Assembly (NCBI GenBank): GCA_964519585.1
Contig: CAZFIO010000033.1
Coordinates: 1-15,483, forward strand
DNA from: CAZFIO01 sp964519585
Lineage (GTDB): Bacteria > Bacillota > Clostridia > Tissierellales > Tissierellaceae
Length of the DNA stretch: 15,483 nt
Direction: 5' to 3'
Positions 7,641 through 14,511 of the stretch are shown here, one piece after another. Below the pieces are notes generated by a model that saw only the letters and a list, made by a program, of their open reading frames with translations, did no database searches and was not told the origin of the DNA. Both the position numbers and the translations under genes were made by a program. Positions within the stretch are counted from its first letter, which is position 1. The number at the start of each line of letters is the position of its first letter.

Positions 7641-7657
7641 ACCCCGCAAGGGGACTG
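7641..7657 (+). repeat. partial CRISPR repeat hairpin in the cas1 5' region
   Basis: ACCCCGCAAGGGGACTG is a 17-nt exact match to the variant terminal repeat of the live array, including its two distinguishing changes (GCAA loop and ACTG tag start). The bases on either side do not match. It ends 31 nt before the cas1 start, so it would be in the 5' leader of any cas1-cas2 mRNA. It may be a remnant or a Cas6-recognised element; neither is proven. Confidence 0.65.
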
Positions 7658-7688
7658 TTTTAAAAATCTAATTAAGGGGGAGAGCAAA

Positions 7689-8696
7689 GTGTCTCAAATT
7701 TATATTATTGACCATAGTGCAAGTATAAGCAAAAATGGTGGAAGATTAGAAATATCTTATAAAAATGGACTTTTAAGAAGTATTCCTTTTGAAAATGTTG
7801 AAGGAATCACAATTATTGGGAATGCCCAGATGACCACTTATTGTATTGGAGAGTGTTTAAGAAGAGGAATTCAAATCCAATACCACTCTAGTAAGGGATA
7901 TTATTTTGGGAAACTTTCATCAACCCAACATGTAAATACTAAAAGGCAAAGAATGCAGGTAAAACTAACAGAAGATAAATCTTTCTCATTAGAACTGGCA
8001 AAGAACATACTTAAGGCAAAAATAAACAACCAAATTGTATTGTTGAGAAGATATCAACGGACTTCTGAAGAAGAATTCCAAAGTGAAATAAAACAAATAT
8101 CTATCTTGGAAGAAAAAATCAACAATTGCCTTAACCTAGAGGAAGTACTTGGATTTGAAGGAAGTGCAGCTAGACTTTATTTTAAAGCACTTAGCAAGGC
8201 CATAAAACCTACAGGATTTAAATTTAATGGAAGAAATAGAAGGCCTCCTAAGGATCCCTTTAACTCAATGTTAAGTTTAGGCTATACAATTTTAATGAAT
8301 GATATATACAGTACAATTGAATCTAGAGGTTTAAGTCCATATTTTGGTTTTATACACCAGGATAGAAACAACCATCCAACCCTAGCTAGTGATTTGATAG
8401 AAGAATGGCGTGCAGTTATTGTAGACTCAGTTACTATGGCCCTAATAAATGGGAATGAAATATCAATTGACAACTTTTATAGAGATGATGAGGCTAAGGG
8501 CGTATTTTTTGATAAGGATGGACTTAAAATATTTATAAATAAACTAGAAAAGAAATTGGAGGTATCTACTAGCTATCTAGACTATATTACCTATGATATA
8601 TCTTTTAGAAAGGCCATAGATTTACAGGTCATACAAGTCTGTAAAGCCATAGAAGAAATGGATCCTCATATATATAAACCAATTCGGATAAGGTAG
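7689..8696 (+). CDS. cas1: CRISPR integrase Cas1
   Basis: Cas1 is the metal-dependent integrase that, with Cas2, inserts new spacers at the leader end of the array. The 335-aa length is typical. The expected catalytic residues are present: E157 in GFEGSAARLYF, H223 in GFIHQDRNNHP, and E238 in SDLIEEWR. The N-terminal beta domain starts with IYIIDHSA. The start is GTG, 8 nt after a purine-rich AAGGGGG (7674-7680); no ATG nearby is better placed. It is not fused to a reverse transcriptase. It lies 328 bp after csm6, and cas2 follows 10 nt after its stop. Whether it has its own promoter is not clear from the sequence. Confidence 0.96.
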   Translation: MSQIYIIDHSASISKNGGRLEISYKNGLLRSIPFENVEGITIIGNAQMTTYCIGECLRRGIQIQYHSSKGYYFGKLSSTQHVNTKRQRMQVKLTEDKSFSLELAKNILKAKINNQIVLLRRYQRTSEEEFQSEIKQISILEEKINNCLNLEEVLGFEGSAARLYFKALSKAIKPTGFKFNGRNRRPPKDPFNSMLSLGYTILMNDIYSTIESRGLSPYFGFIHQDRNNHPTLASDLIEEWRAVIVDSVTMALINGNEISIDNFYRDDEAKGVFFDKDGLKIFINKLEKKLEVSTSYLDYITYDISFRKAIDLQVIQVCKAIEEMDPHIYKPIRIR

Positions 8697-8706
8697 GTGG
8701 GCTAAG

Positions 8707-9054
8707 TTGGATGGAAATATAATAGATATTTTTAATGAAGATTACTTTTTAGGACTAAATAATGAAGAACAAAGCAAGGATAAAAAACATTTTGTTTTAA
8801 TAATTTATGATATATCAGATAATAAAAAAAGAAATCAAATGGTAAAAATACTAGAGAGTTATGGAGTTAGGGTACAAAAGTCGGCTTTTGAGGCTATCCT
8901 AAGGCCAAACAAATATAAAAAGTTAATTAATGGGATTAAAAATATTCCAGAAGCTTCTGATAGCGTCAGAATATATAAAATACAGGGACAAGGTACAGTA
9001 GAAGTTTTTGGAGAACCATTTTCTTTAGAGGAGGAAGAAACCATAATAATTTAA
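8707..9054 (+). CDS. cas2: CRISPR adaptation protein Cas2 with N-terminal extension
   Basis: Cas2 is the dimeric partner that bridges Cas1 dimers during spacer integration. The ferredoxin-like core begins with HFVLIIYDISDNKKR; D35 is the conserved strand-1 aspartate. QKSAFEAIL follows and the C-terminal strand contains GTVEVFGEP. The protein is 115 aa against about 90-100 aa for most Cas2, because some 27 residues, acidic and rich in D, E and N, precede the core. The TTG at 8707 is 6 nt after AGGTGG (8695-8700), which overlaps the cas1 stop; this supports the long form. The next in-frame ATG is inside the core and would delete strand 1. Confidence 0.93.
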   Translation: MDGNIIDIFNEDYFLGLNNEEQSKDKKHFVLIIYDISDNKKRNQMVKILESYGVRVQKSAFEAILRPNKYKKLINGIKNIPEASDSVRIYKIQGQGTVEVFGEPFSLEEEETIII

Positions 9055-9352
9055 TATAATAGAGAGACTACTAAAGGGTAACATACAAGTTTTTATGACC
9101 TAGCTCTTTGAATAAGGTAATCAAACATTTATTGAACGAGTTATGAATAGATTTCAACTTACATTTATGGATGTAATATGATAAAATATAATTATAGAAA
9201 GAAAAACAAAAAAAACTAGTTTTCACCCGATGTGATGACTTAGCCATTTGTAGGGGATTTGTTGAAAAGAATTTTCTTCAAATACAAAAATTCAATTTTC
9301 ACCCGCAAACTAGGTTTTTAGGCCAGTCAAAGACTGGCATACAAGAGACAGG
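9055..9352 (+). promoter_or_regulatory. CRISPR leader region
   Basis: A 298-bp AT-rich, non-coding stretch between cas2 and the first repeat. TTTTCACCCG occurs twice, at 9220-9229 and 9296-9305. An imperfect 20-bp palindrome lies at 9262-9281. A perfect hairpin GCCAGTC-AAA-GACTGGC (9322-9338) ends 14 nt before repeat 1. The last 133 nt correspond to the leader-like segment at 7380-7512. The intact first repeat and degenerate last repeat confirm that this is the acquisition end. Confidence 0.85.
9159..9187 (+). promoter_or_regulatory. possible pre-crRNA promoter in the leader
   Basis: TTACAT (9159-9164), a 17-bp spacer and TAAAAT (9182-9187). The -35 box is weak; an overlapping TATAAT at 9187-9192 is an alternative -10. 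Either would give about 155 nt of leader RNA before repeat 1. Confidence 0.35.
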
Positions 9353-9832
9353 GTTAAAACCCACACTACCCCGTAAGGGGACGGAAACATAGGATTAATT
9401 TCATTCGCATCTAAAATGTTTACAGGTTAAAACCCACACTACCCCGTAAGGGGACGGAAACTAGGGTATACTCTATTGCTAATTCGTCTGCCATTTTTTA
9501 GGTTAAAACCCACACTACCCCGTAAGGGGACGGAAACTTATTCTTCTCTTCTTCTAATAGATAGGATATAAATAGTTAAAACCCACACTACCCCGTAAGG
9601 GGACGGAAACGCTATTTGATTCAAGCCTAATGGGTCAATTATGTTTTGTTAAAACCCACACTACCCCGTAAGGGGACGGAAACGATGAACCTAAATCACC
9701 AAAGGCGATATCAGATAACACGTTAAAACCCACACTACCCCGTAAGGGGACGGAAACCATACTCTTTTAAATTCGCTATTCCTTTCATTTTTTCTAGTTA
9801 AAACCCACACTACCCCGCAAGGGGACTGAAAC
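9353..9832 (+). CRISPR. type III-A CRISPR array, 7 repeats and 6 spacers
   Basis: The 36-nt repeats start at 9353, 9426, 9502, 9575, 9648, 9722 and 9797. The first six are identical, begin GTTAAAAC, contain CCCCGTAAGGGG and end ACGGAAAC. The last differs at two positions: GCAA replaces GTAA in the loop, and ACTGAAAC replaces the tag. Spacers are 37, 40, 37, 37, 38 and 39 nt. CCCC/GGGG forms a 4-bp stem with a GNRA-type loop, and exactly 8 nt remain after the stem, matching a type III crRNA tag. The variant last repeat and the terminator after it set the + direction. No spacer matches elsewhere in this window by eye. Confidence 0.98.
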
Positions 9833-9893
9833 GGGTGGGCATGAATTCACCCCAATCAAAAAAGACCTATGGACTACTCCATAAGTCTTTTTT
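9833..9893 (+). terminator. array trailer and bidirectional terminator
   Basis: GGGTGGGCATG follows the last repeat. Then AAAAAAGACCTATGGA and TCCATAAGTCTTTTTT (9858-9893) form a long stem with one mismatch around CTAC, with U-runs on both strands. It should end the pre-crRNA and also stop any minus-strand transcript entering the array. Confidence 0.88.
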
Positions 9894-10146
9894 AAAAATA
9901 TCCATATCTATATTACGTTTATCCCTACACTATCCAATCACCTAAAGAAGGATTTATAAAACCATCAAAATCCATAATCACTAAACTCTAAGTATAATAA
10001 AAGTAAGGAAGAAGATGGTAAAGGATTTCTAAGAATTATTCCCCCTTCTTTTTGATTGATTGGCAAAGAAGATGGGGAAAACAATTTGCTTGAGGGAAGT
10101 CCTAAGCTAGAAGAATTTTGCTAGAAGATATAGAAAGGAGTATGAA
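9894..10146. other. intergenic gap without a recognised gene
   Basis: AT-rich DNA of 253 bp. TATAAT at 9993-9998 could be a -10 box for the next gene, but no matching -35 is evident. AAGAAGATGG occurs twice (10009-10018 and 10066-10075) with no clear role. No ORF of convincing length is seen on either strand. Confidence 0.5.
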
Positions 10147-10461
10147 ATGAAAAGGAAACTATATAAATGGCCTCTACTTATACTAATACTCTTAATGATA
10201 CTTCCACTTAGTGGAGCTATATTTAACCTAGAACCTAGCCAAAGTCAGCCATTTGATATACAAAACCTTGACCCAGACCTATCTATTTCACAAGCTATAG
10301 ATCTATACCCTGAAATCACTGATATTTTTTACATTAAAAAGGTTAGTGAAGAGGAAGCAAAAGAAAGGATAGCTAAGGGAGAAGTTGTCAAACAGCTAGG
10401 TGAAAGTGTATCAGCAAAAGACCTACTAATGTCACTAAATGCAAGGAAAACTGTGGAGTAA
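10147..10461 (+). CDS. small membrane-anchored or secreted protein with DUF1858-like segment
   Basis: The 104-aa product starts at an ATG 6 nt after AAGGAG (10135-10140). Residues 1-7 are basic (MKRKLYK) and 8-26 are hydrophobic with prolines, so it has either an uncleaved anchor or a signal peptide; there is no lipobox cysteine. The rest, from about residue 42, reads DPDLSISQAIDLYPEITDIF and ends SAKDLLMSLN. This is the layout of DUF1858 domains (T/S-I-x-E/A-I/L near the start, YPE..., then a DLL..LN end). DUF1858 members usually have a CxxC-type pair in the middle, but this protein has no cysteine. The family assignment is tentative and the function unknown. It lies alone between the CRISPR terminator and tRNA-Leu. 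Confidence 0.75.
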   Translation: MKRKLYKWPLLILILLMILPLSGAIFNLEPSQSQPFDIQNLDPDLSISQAIDLYPEITDIFYIKKVSEEEAKERIAKGEVVKQLGESVSAKDLLMSLNARKTVE

Positions 10462-10557
10462 AAGAAGGGAATTACACCCTGTTACAGCTATAGGGAAGGA
10501 AGTTTTTTATAAGAAGCATAAATAATCTTACAAAATTTTACTATATATAAAATAAAG

Positions 10558-10585
10558 AGACTTAAGCAAAGGCTTAAGTCTTTTT
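10558..10585. terminator. bidirectional terminator between the small ORF and tRNA-Leu
   Basis: A perfect 10-bp stem AGACTTAAGC / GCTTAAGTCT around AAAG, followed by TTTTT on the + strand and a T-rich stretch on the minus strand. It serves the convergent small gene (+) and tRNA-Leu (-). Confidence 0.88.
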
Positions 10586-10587
10586 GT

Positions 10588-10674
10588 TGGTGCCGAAGGC
10601 GGGAATCGAACCCGCACGGTATTGCTACCACAGGATTTTGAGTCCAGCGCGTCTGCCAGTTCCACCACTTCGGC
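10588..10674 (-). tRNA. tRNA-Leu(CAA)
   Basis: Class II tRNA of 87 nt on the minus strand, CCA end encoded. The acceptor stem is GCCGAAG / CTTCGGC, the variable arm is GGTA-GCAA-TACC, and the T-loop is GTTCGATTC. The anticodon loop CTCAAAA gives anticodon CAA, reading UUG. The anticodon stem CTGGA / TCCTG has a U-U mismatch at its second pair, which is unusual. The gene runs toward the CRISPR locus. Confidence 0.95.
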
Positions 10675-10690
10675 TAGATTTCATAAGGTA

Positions 10691-10719
10691 ATATTAGCAC
10701 AAATTTAAGCTTTGGTCAA
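10691..10719 (-). promoter_or_regulatory. promoter of tRNA-Leu(CAA)
   Basis: Read on the minus strand: TTGACC (10719-10714), a 17-bp spacer ending TGC, and TAATAT (10696-10691). The start would be close to 10684, about 10 nt before the mature tRNA end. Confidence 0.7.
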
Positions 10720-10741
10720 TGAAAGATTTTGCCCCTTCTGG

Positions 10742-10770
10742 TTTACTGAAATCTCATTATAGGGTATACT
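10742..10770 (+). promoter_or_regulatory. predicted polA promoter
   Basis: TTTACT (10742-10747), a 17-bp spacer and TATACT (10765-10770), 31 nt before the polA start codon. It faces away from the tRNA-Leu promoter. The -35 is moderate. Confidence 0.55.
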
Positions 10771-10801
10771 AAACCTATGAGTTGAGACAGGAGTGATAGG
10801 T

Positions 10802-13471
10802 ATGGATAAGAAGAAGTTGATGGTAATAGATGGTAGTTCACTTATATTTAGGGCCTTTTATGCTCTGCCCTTACTTACTACCAAGGATGGGGTATATACC
10901 AATGGAATATATGGTTTTTTAACCATGTTTTATAGAGCCCTTGATGAATACACACCTGACTATATTTGTGTTGCCTTTGATAAAAAGGGGCCAACCTTTA
11001 GACATGAGGAATATAAGGACTACAAGGGGACTAGGCAGGAAACCCCTTCTGAACTAGCCCAGCAATTTCCTATAATTAAGAAGATACTTAAGGAAATGAA
11101 TGTTCAATACTTAGAAATGGATCAATACGAGGCGGATGACATAGCTGGAACCCTGGCTAGGTTAGCAGAAGAAAAAGACATGGAAGCCATACTGGTAACT
11201 GGGGATAAGGACTATTTGCAGCTAGCTACGGATAATTCTAAAATCCTCTTTACTAGAAAGGGAATATCAGAACTAGAAATCTATGATAGAGACAAGGTTT
11301 TAGAGGTTTATGAAATAGAACCAGAACAAATGATTGATTTAAAAGGCCTTATGGGGGACAAATCTGACAATATTCCAGGAGTGCCTGGGATTGGAGAAAA
11401 AACTGGCCTTAAACTAATTAAGGAATATGGGTCTATTGAAAATGTATATAAAAATATAGATGAAATCTCTGGTAAAAAGCTTAAGGAAAATCTTATAGAA
11501 AATGAAAGCATTGCATATATGAGCAGAAGGCTAGGGGAGATAGTAACAAAAGTTCCCTTGGGCCTAGGACTTGAGGATCTAAAGTTTATAGATCCTAACT
11601 GGGAGGAACTAATCAAGCTTTATGAAGAGTTTGAGTTTAAATCCCTATTAAATAGGATACCAGAAGAAAACAAACCTAAGGAAAAGATAGTCCATGAGTT
11701 TAAGTATGAGAAAATCAACTTAGAAGACTTAGATAAACTTATAAGGGATATAAGGAAGGCAAAAAAGTTTGCCTTTAAATTTGCTAGTGAAGACCTTTCT
11801 CTAATGGAAGACAAGATAATAGGTATAGGATTTAAGACTAAGGATTCTGATATATATTATTTGGAACTAGAAGATAATAAGGAAGACTTCATAAAAAAAA
11901 TCAAACCCCTTATGGAAGATAGGGACATTGAAAAGATAGGCTATAATTTAAAAGCGGATATAGTAACCCTCCTTAGGCTGGGTATTTCCCTGGAGAACTA
12001 TAGTTTTGACCCAATTATTGCCCAATACCTAATTAATCCAAGTCAAAATGATTATTCCATAAACAATTTAAGTGAGGAGTATTTTGATTATTATGGGATA
12101 GATGTGGAGGCCTTGCTAGGTAAGGGGAGGGCTAAAAAGAATTTTACAGAAATAGAGGAAGATAAACTTCTGGAGTATCTATCCTTTGTATTGGGGACTA
12201 GTGAAAGTCTAGAAGAGCCAATGAAGAACTTACTGAAAGAACATCAAATGGAAGAACTTTACTATGGTGTTGAGCTACCCCTAGTTGAAGTCCTAGCTAG
12301 TATGGAGTTTACAGGTTTTATGATAGATAGAAAGGAATTGGAGGGCTTAAGCAAGGAATACAACCATGAAATAGATTCCCTGACAAAAGAAATCCACGAC
12401 TTGGCAGGTCAAGACTTTAATATTAATTCTCCAAAACAAATGGGGGAAATACTTTTTGATAAACTTGGACTACCAGTAATAAAGAAAACCAAAACTGGCT
12501 ATTCAACCAGTGTAGAAGTCCTGGAGAAACTTCTTTACCAACATCCTATTATAGAAAAGATATTGAGATATAGGCAGATAGTCAAGCTTACTTCTACTTA
12601 TATAGATGGCTATATGAACTTAATCAATGAATCTACAAATAGGATTCACTCTAGTTTTAACCAAACTATAACTACTACTGGAAGAATATCCTCTACAGAG
12701 CCAAACCTACAAAATATACCTATAAGAACTGAAGATGGTAGAAAGGTTCGTAAGGCCTTCATAGCTGAAAAACCGGATTATATACTTTTGGATGCTGACT
12801 ATTCTCAAATAGAATTAAGGGTACTAGCCCATATATCACAAGATGAAAAAATGATTGAGGCCTTTATGGAAGGCCAGGATATCCACAGCAAAACTGCATC
12901 AGAAGTATTTCATGTACCTCTAGATCAAGTGACAGCTGAATTGAGAAACAATGCAAAGGCTGTGAACTTTGGGATTGTGTATGGTATATCTGATTATGGA
13001 CTATCTCAAGATTTAAACATTTCCAGAAAAGAGGCTAAGGAATATATAGATAATTACCTGGAAAACTACAGTAAGGTTAGGGACTTTATGAAAAATACTG
13101 TTAAGCAGGGTAAGGAAATGGGATTCGTTGAAACCCTGCTTCATAGACGAAGGTATATACCGGAACTACAGGCTAAAAACTTCAATGTAAAGGCCTTTGG
13201 GGAAAGAATAGCCATGAACACACCTATACAGGGTAGTGCAGCTGATATTATAAAGATTGCTATGGTAGAAGTTTATAGGAAACTAAAAGAAAAAGGATTA
13301 AAATCAAGACTTATACTTCAGGTTCATGATGAGCTAATCATTGAAACCTACAAGGATGAGATGGCGCAAGTAAAAGAGCTTCTAAAAGAAACCATGGAGT
13401 CTGCTATAAAACTTTCTATTCCTTTGAAAGTAGATATTCAAACGGGGGACAATTGGTATGAAACTAACTAA
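10802..13471 (+). CDS. polA: DNA polymerase I
   Basis: Repair and Okazaki-fragment polymerase, 889 aa. The N-terminal 5'-3' exonuclease domain (about 1-290) has VIDGSS with D10, DQYEADD, VTGDKDYLQL and the helix-hairpin segment GDKSDNIPGVPGIGEK. In the 3'-5' exonuclease domain the usual DTE-type catalytic motif reads FKFASED, so proofreading is probably lost, as in Bacillus and Thermus enzymes. The polymerase domain has motif A DYSQIELR (D666), motif B RNNAKAVNFGIVYG (R715, K719) and motif C QVHDE (D843). AGGAG (10789-10793) sits 8 nt before the ATG at 10802; the in-frame GTG at 10793 overlaps it and was rejected. Its end overlaps coaE by 14 nt, so the two are probably cotranscribed. Confidence 0.98.
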   Translation: MDKKKLMVIDGSSLIFRAFYALPLLTTKDGVYTNGIYGFLTMFYRALDEYTPDYICVAFDKKGPTFRHEEYKDYKGTRQETPSELAQQFPIIKKILKEMNVQYLEMDQYEADDIAGTLARLAEEKDMEAILVTGDKDYLQLATDNSKILFTRKGISELEIYDRDKVLEVYEIEPEQMIDLKGLMGDKSDNIPGVPGIGEKTGLKLIKEYGSIENVYKNIDEISGKKLKENLIENESIAYMSRRLGEIVTKVPLGLGLEDLKFIDPNWEELIKLYEEFEFKSLLNRIPEENKPKEKIVHEFKYEKINLEDLDKLIRDIRKAKKFAFKFASEDLSLMEDKIIGIGFKTKDSDIYYLELEDNKEDFIKKIKPLMEDRDIEKIGYNLKADIVTLLRLGISLENYSFDPIIAQYLINPSQNDYSINNLSEEYFDYYGIDVEALLGKGRAKKNFTEIEEDKLLEYLSFVLGTSESLEEPMKNLLKEHQMEELYYGVELPLVEVLASMEFTGFMIDRKELEGLSKEYNHEIDSLTKEIHDLAGQDFNINSPKQMGEILFDKLGLPVIKKTKTGYSTSVEVLEKLLYQHPIIEKILRYRQIVKLTSTYIDGYMNLINESTNRIHSSFNQTITTTGRISSTEPNLQNIPIRTEDGRKVRKAFIAEKPDYILLDADYSQIELRVLAHISQDEKMIEAFMEGQDIHSKTASEVFHVPLDQVTAELRNNAKAVNFGIVYGISDYGLSQDLNISRKEAKEYIDNYLENYSKVRDFMKNTVKQGKEMGFVETLLHRRRYIPELQAKNFNVKAFGERIAMNTPIQGSAADIIKIAMVEVYRKLKEKGLKSRLILQVHDELIIETYKDEMAQVKELLKETMESAIKLSIPLKVDIQTGDNWYETN

Positions 13472-14075
13472 TTGTAAAATCATAGGTTTAACCGGGGGCA
13501 TAGCCTCCGGTAAATCTACAGTTTCTAATATATTGAGGGAAAAAGGTTTTAAGGTAATTGAGGCTGATAAGATAGCCAGGAAGGTTGTAGAAGAAGGAAA
13601 ACCTGCTTATAAAGAAATCACTGATTTTTTTGGGGATTCTATACTAAATATAGATAAGAGTATAAACAGACAAGCTTTGGGGGATATAGTCTTTTCTAAT
13701 AAAGAACTTCTAAAACAACTTAATAGAATTACTCATCCGAAAATTTATGCAGAAATAAGAAGGAACATAAAAAACTTATGCCAGAAGTATGAAACTATAT
13801 TTGTAGATATACCACTTCTATTTGAAGAGTTGGAAAATATAAACAAGAATAATATTTATTTTCATCAGGTATGGTTGGTATATGTGGATGAAAATATACA
13901 AGTGGATAGGTTAATGAAAAGAAATGGTCTAGGCCTGGAAAAAGCCTTGGAGAGAATTAAGCTACAAATTCCTTTGGCAAAAAAGATGAAAATGGCTGAT
14001 ATTGTAATAGACAACAGTAAAAACATTGAAAGCTTAAGCAATCAGATTGATGATCTCATAGAGGGATTAGGCTAA
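13458..14075 (+). CDS. coaE: dephospho-CoA kinase
   Basis: Phosphorylates the 3'-hydroxyl of dephospho-CoA with ATP, the last step of coenzyme A synthesis in the cytosol. The 205-aa protein has the P-loop GGIASGKS (residues 13-20), EADKIAR with D37 as the likely catalytic residue, THPKIYAEIR, and VDIPLLFE, all typical of CoaE. The length is normal. The ATG lies inside the end of polA, 9 nt after GGGGG (13444-13448). Linkage of coaE to polA is common in Firmicutes. No convincing terminator follows it. Confidence 0.97.
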   Translation: MKLTNCKIIGLTGGIASGKSTVSNILREKGFKVIEADKIARKVVEEGKPAYKEITDFFGDSILNIDKSINRQALGDIVFSNKELLKQLNRITHPKIYAEIRRNIKNLCQKYETIFVDIPLLFEELENINKNNIYFHQVWLVYVDENIQVDRLMKRNGLGLEKALERIKLQIPLAKKMKMADIVIDNSKNIESLSNQIDDLIEGLG

Positions 14076-14222
14076 AAATTACAAGATTAGCTTATATTTA
14101 CTAAATAACTATAAAAAGGTGACAAATTATATTCCTAGATTTAAACATTGTTTAACCCTTGTAATTCAATACTTATACAAGATTTTAAAGAAATATGAAT
14201 CCAAGATAAGCCTCATGATGTA

Positions 14223-14250
14223 TTGATAATAATCTAGAAAAGAATATAAT
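14223..14250 (+). promoter_or_regulatory. promoter of tRNA-Leu(GAG)
   Basis: TTGATA (14223-14228), a 16-bp spacer and consensus TATAAT (14245-14250), 12 nt before the mature tRNA 5' end. Confidence 0.75.
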
Positions 14251-14262
14251 ATTAAATATAGA

Positions 14263-14349
14263 GCAGGGATGGTGGAATTGGCAGACACGTATGCTTGAGG
14301 GGCATATGGTAGAAATACCATGAGGGTTCGAGTCCCTTTCCCTGCACCA
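14263..14349 (+). tRNA. tRNA-Leu(GAG)
   Basis: Class II tRNA of 87 nt with CCA encoded. The acceptor stem GCAGGGA / TCCCTGC and anticodon stem TATGC / GCATA are fully paired. The anticodon loop TTGAGGG gives GAG, reading CUC/CUU. The variable arm is TGGTA-GAAA-TACCA and the T-loop GTTCGAGTC. Confidence 0.96.
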
Positions 14350-14423
14350 TATATACAAGTATAATCTCATTTGCTAGAAATATAACAATTTGACTCTAAC
14401 TTGTATACTTTTTTAACAATTAA

Positions 14424-14432
14424 TGTTATAAT
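14424..14432 (+). promoter_or_regulatory. possible extended -10 promoter for rnfC
   Basis: TGT followed directly by consensus TATAAT (14427-14432). The best -35 candidate at 17 bp (TATACT, 14404-14409) is weak, so this would act as an extended -10 promoter. Transcription would begin about 70 nt before the gene. Confidence 0.4.
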
Positions 14433-14511
14433 GAAGTTTGTTGTAAGCTTAGGGTATCTAGGCTTAGTGTATGTTTTAGGACTATAATAGGATAAAGAGG
14501 TGGAATAATTA

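Noticed and set aside
7361..7688. A CreTA-like toxin-antitoxin unit guarded by a crRNA-like RNA
   Set aside because: Degenerate repeats beside cas genes made this worth testing, but only 10-12 codon frames without ribosome binding sites are present, and known examples belong to type I systems.
9462..9796. Shared short words between spacers 2 and 6 (ATACTCT, ATTCG, ATTTTTT) as signs of a common target
   Set aside because: The spacing between the words differs and the sequences are AT-rich; the shared ATTTTTT is explained by an A-run before a start codon on the opposite strand.
10009..10075. Paired AAGAAGATGG copies as small ORFs or a regulator site
   Set aside because: The frames end after 5 and 12 codons with no ribosome binding site, and purine-rich 10-mers recur by chance in this DNA.
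10588..10620. tRNA-Leu 3' end as an attachment site for a mobile CRISPR island
   Set aside because: The tRNA 3' end faces the CRISPR locus, but no duplicate of it was seen at the left side of the window and there is no integrase gene.
10793..10801. GTG as the polA start
   Set aside because: It overlaps the AGGAG ribosome binding site; the ATG at 10802 has 8-nt spacing and gives the usual N-terminus.
14483..14488. TATAAT as a second rnfC promoter
   Set aside because: No acceptable -35 at 16-18 bp and no TG extension, and it lies only 24 nt before the start codon.
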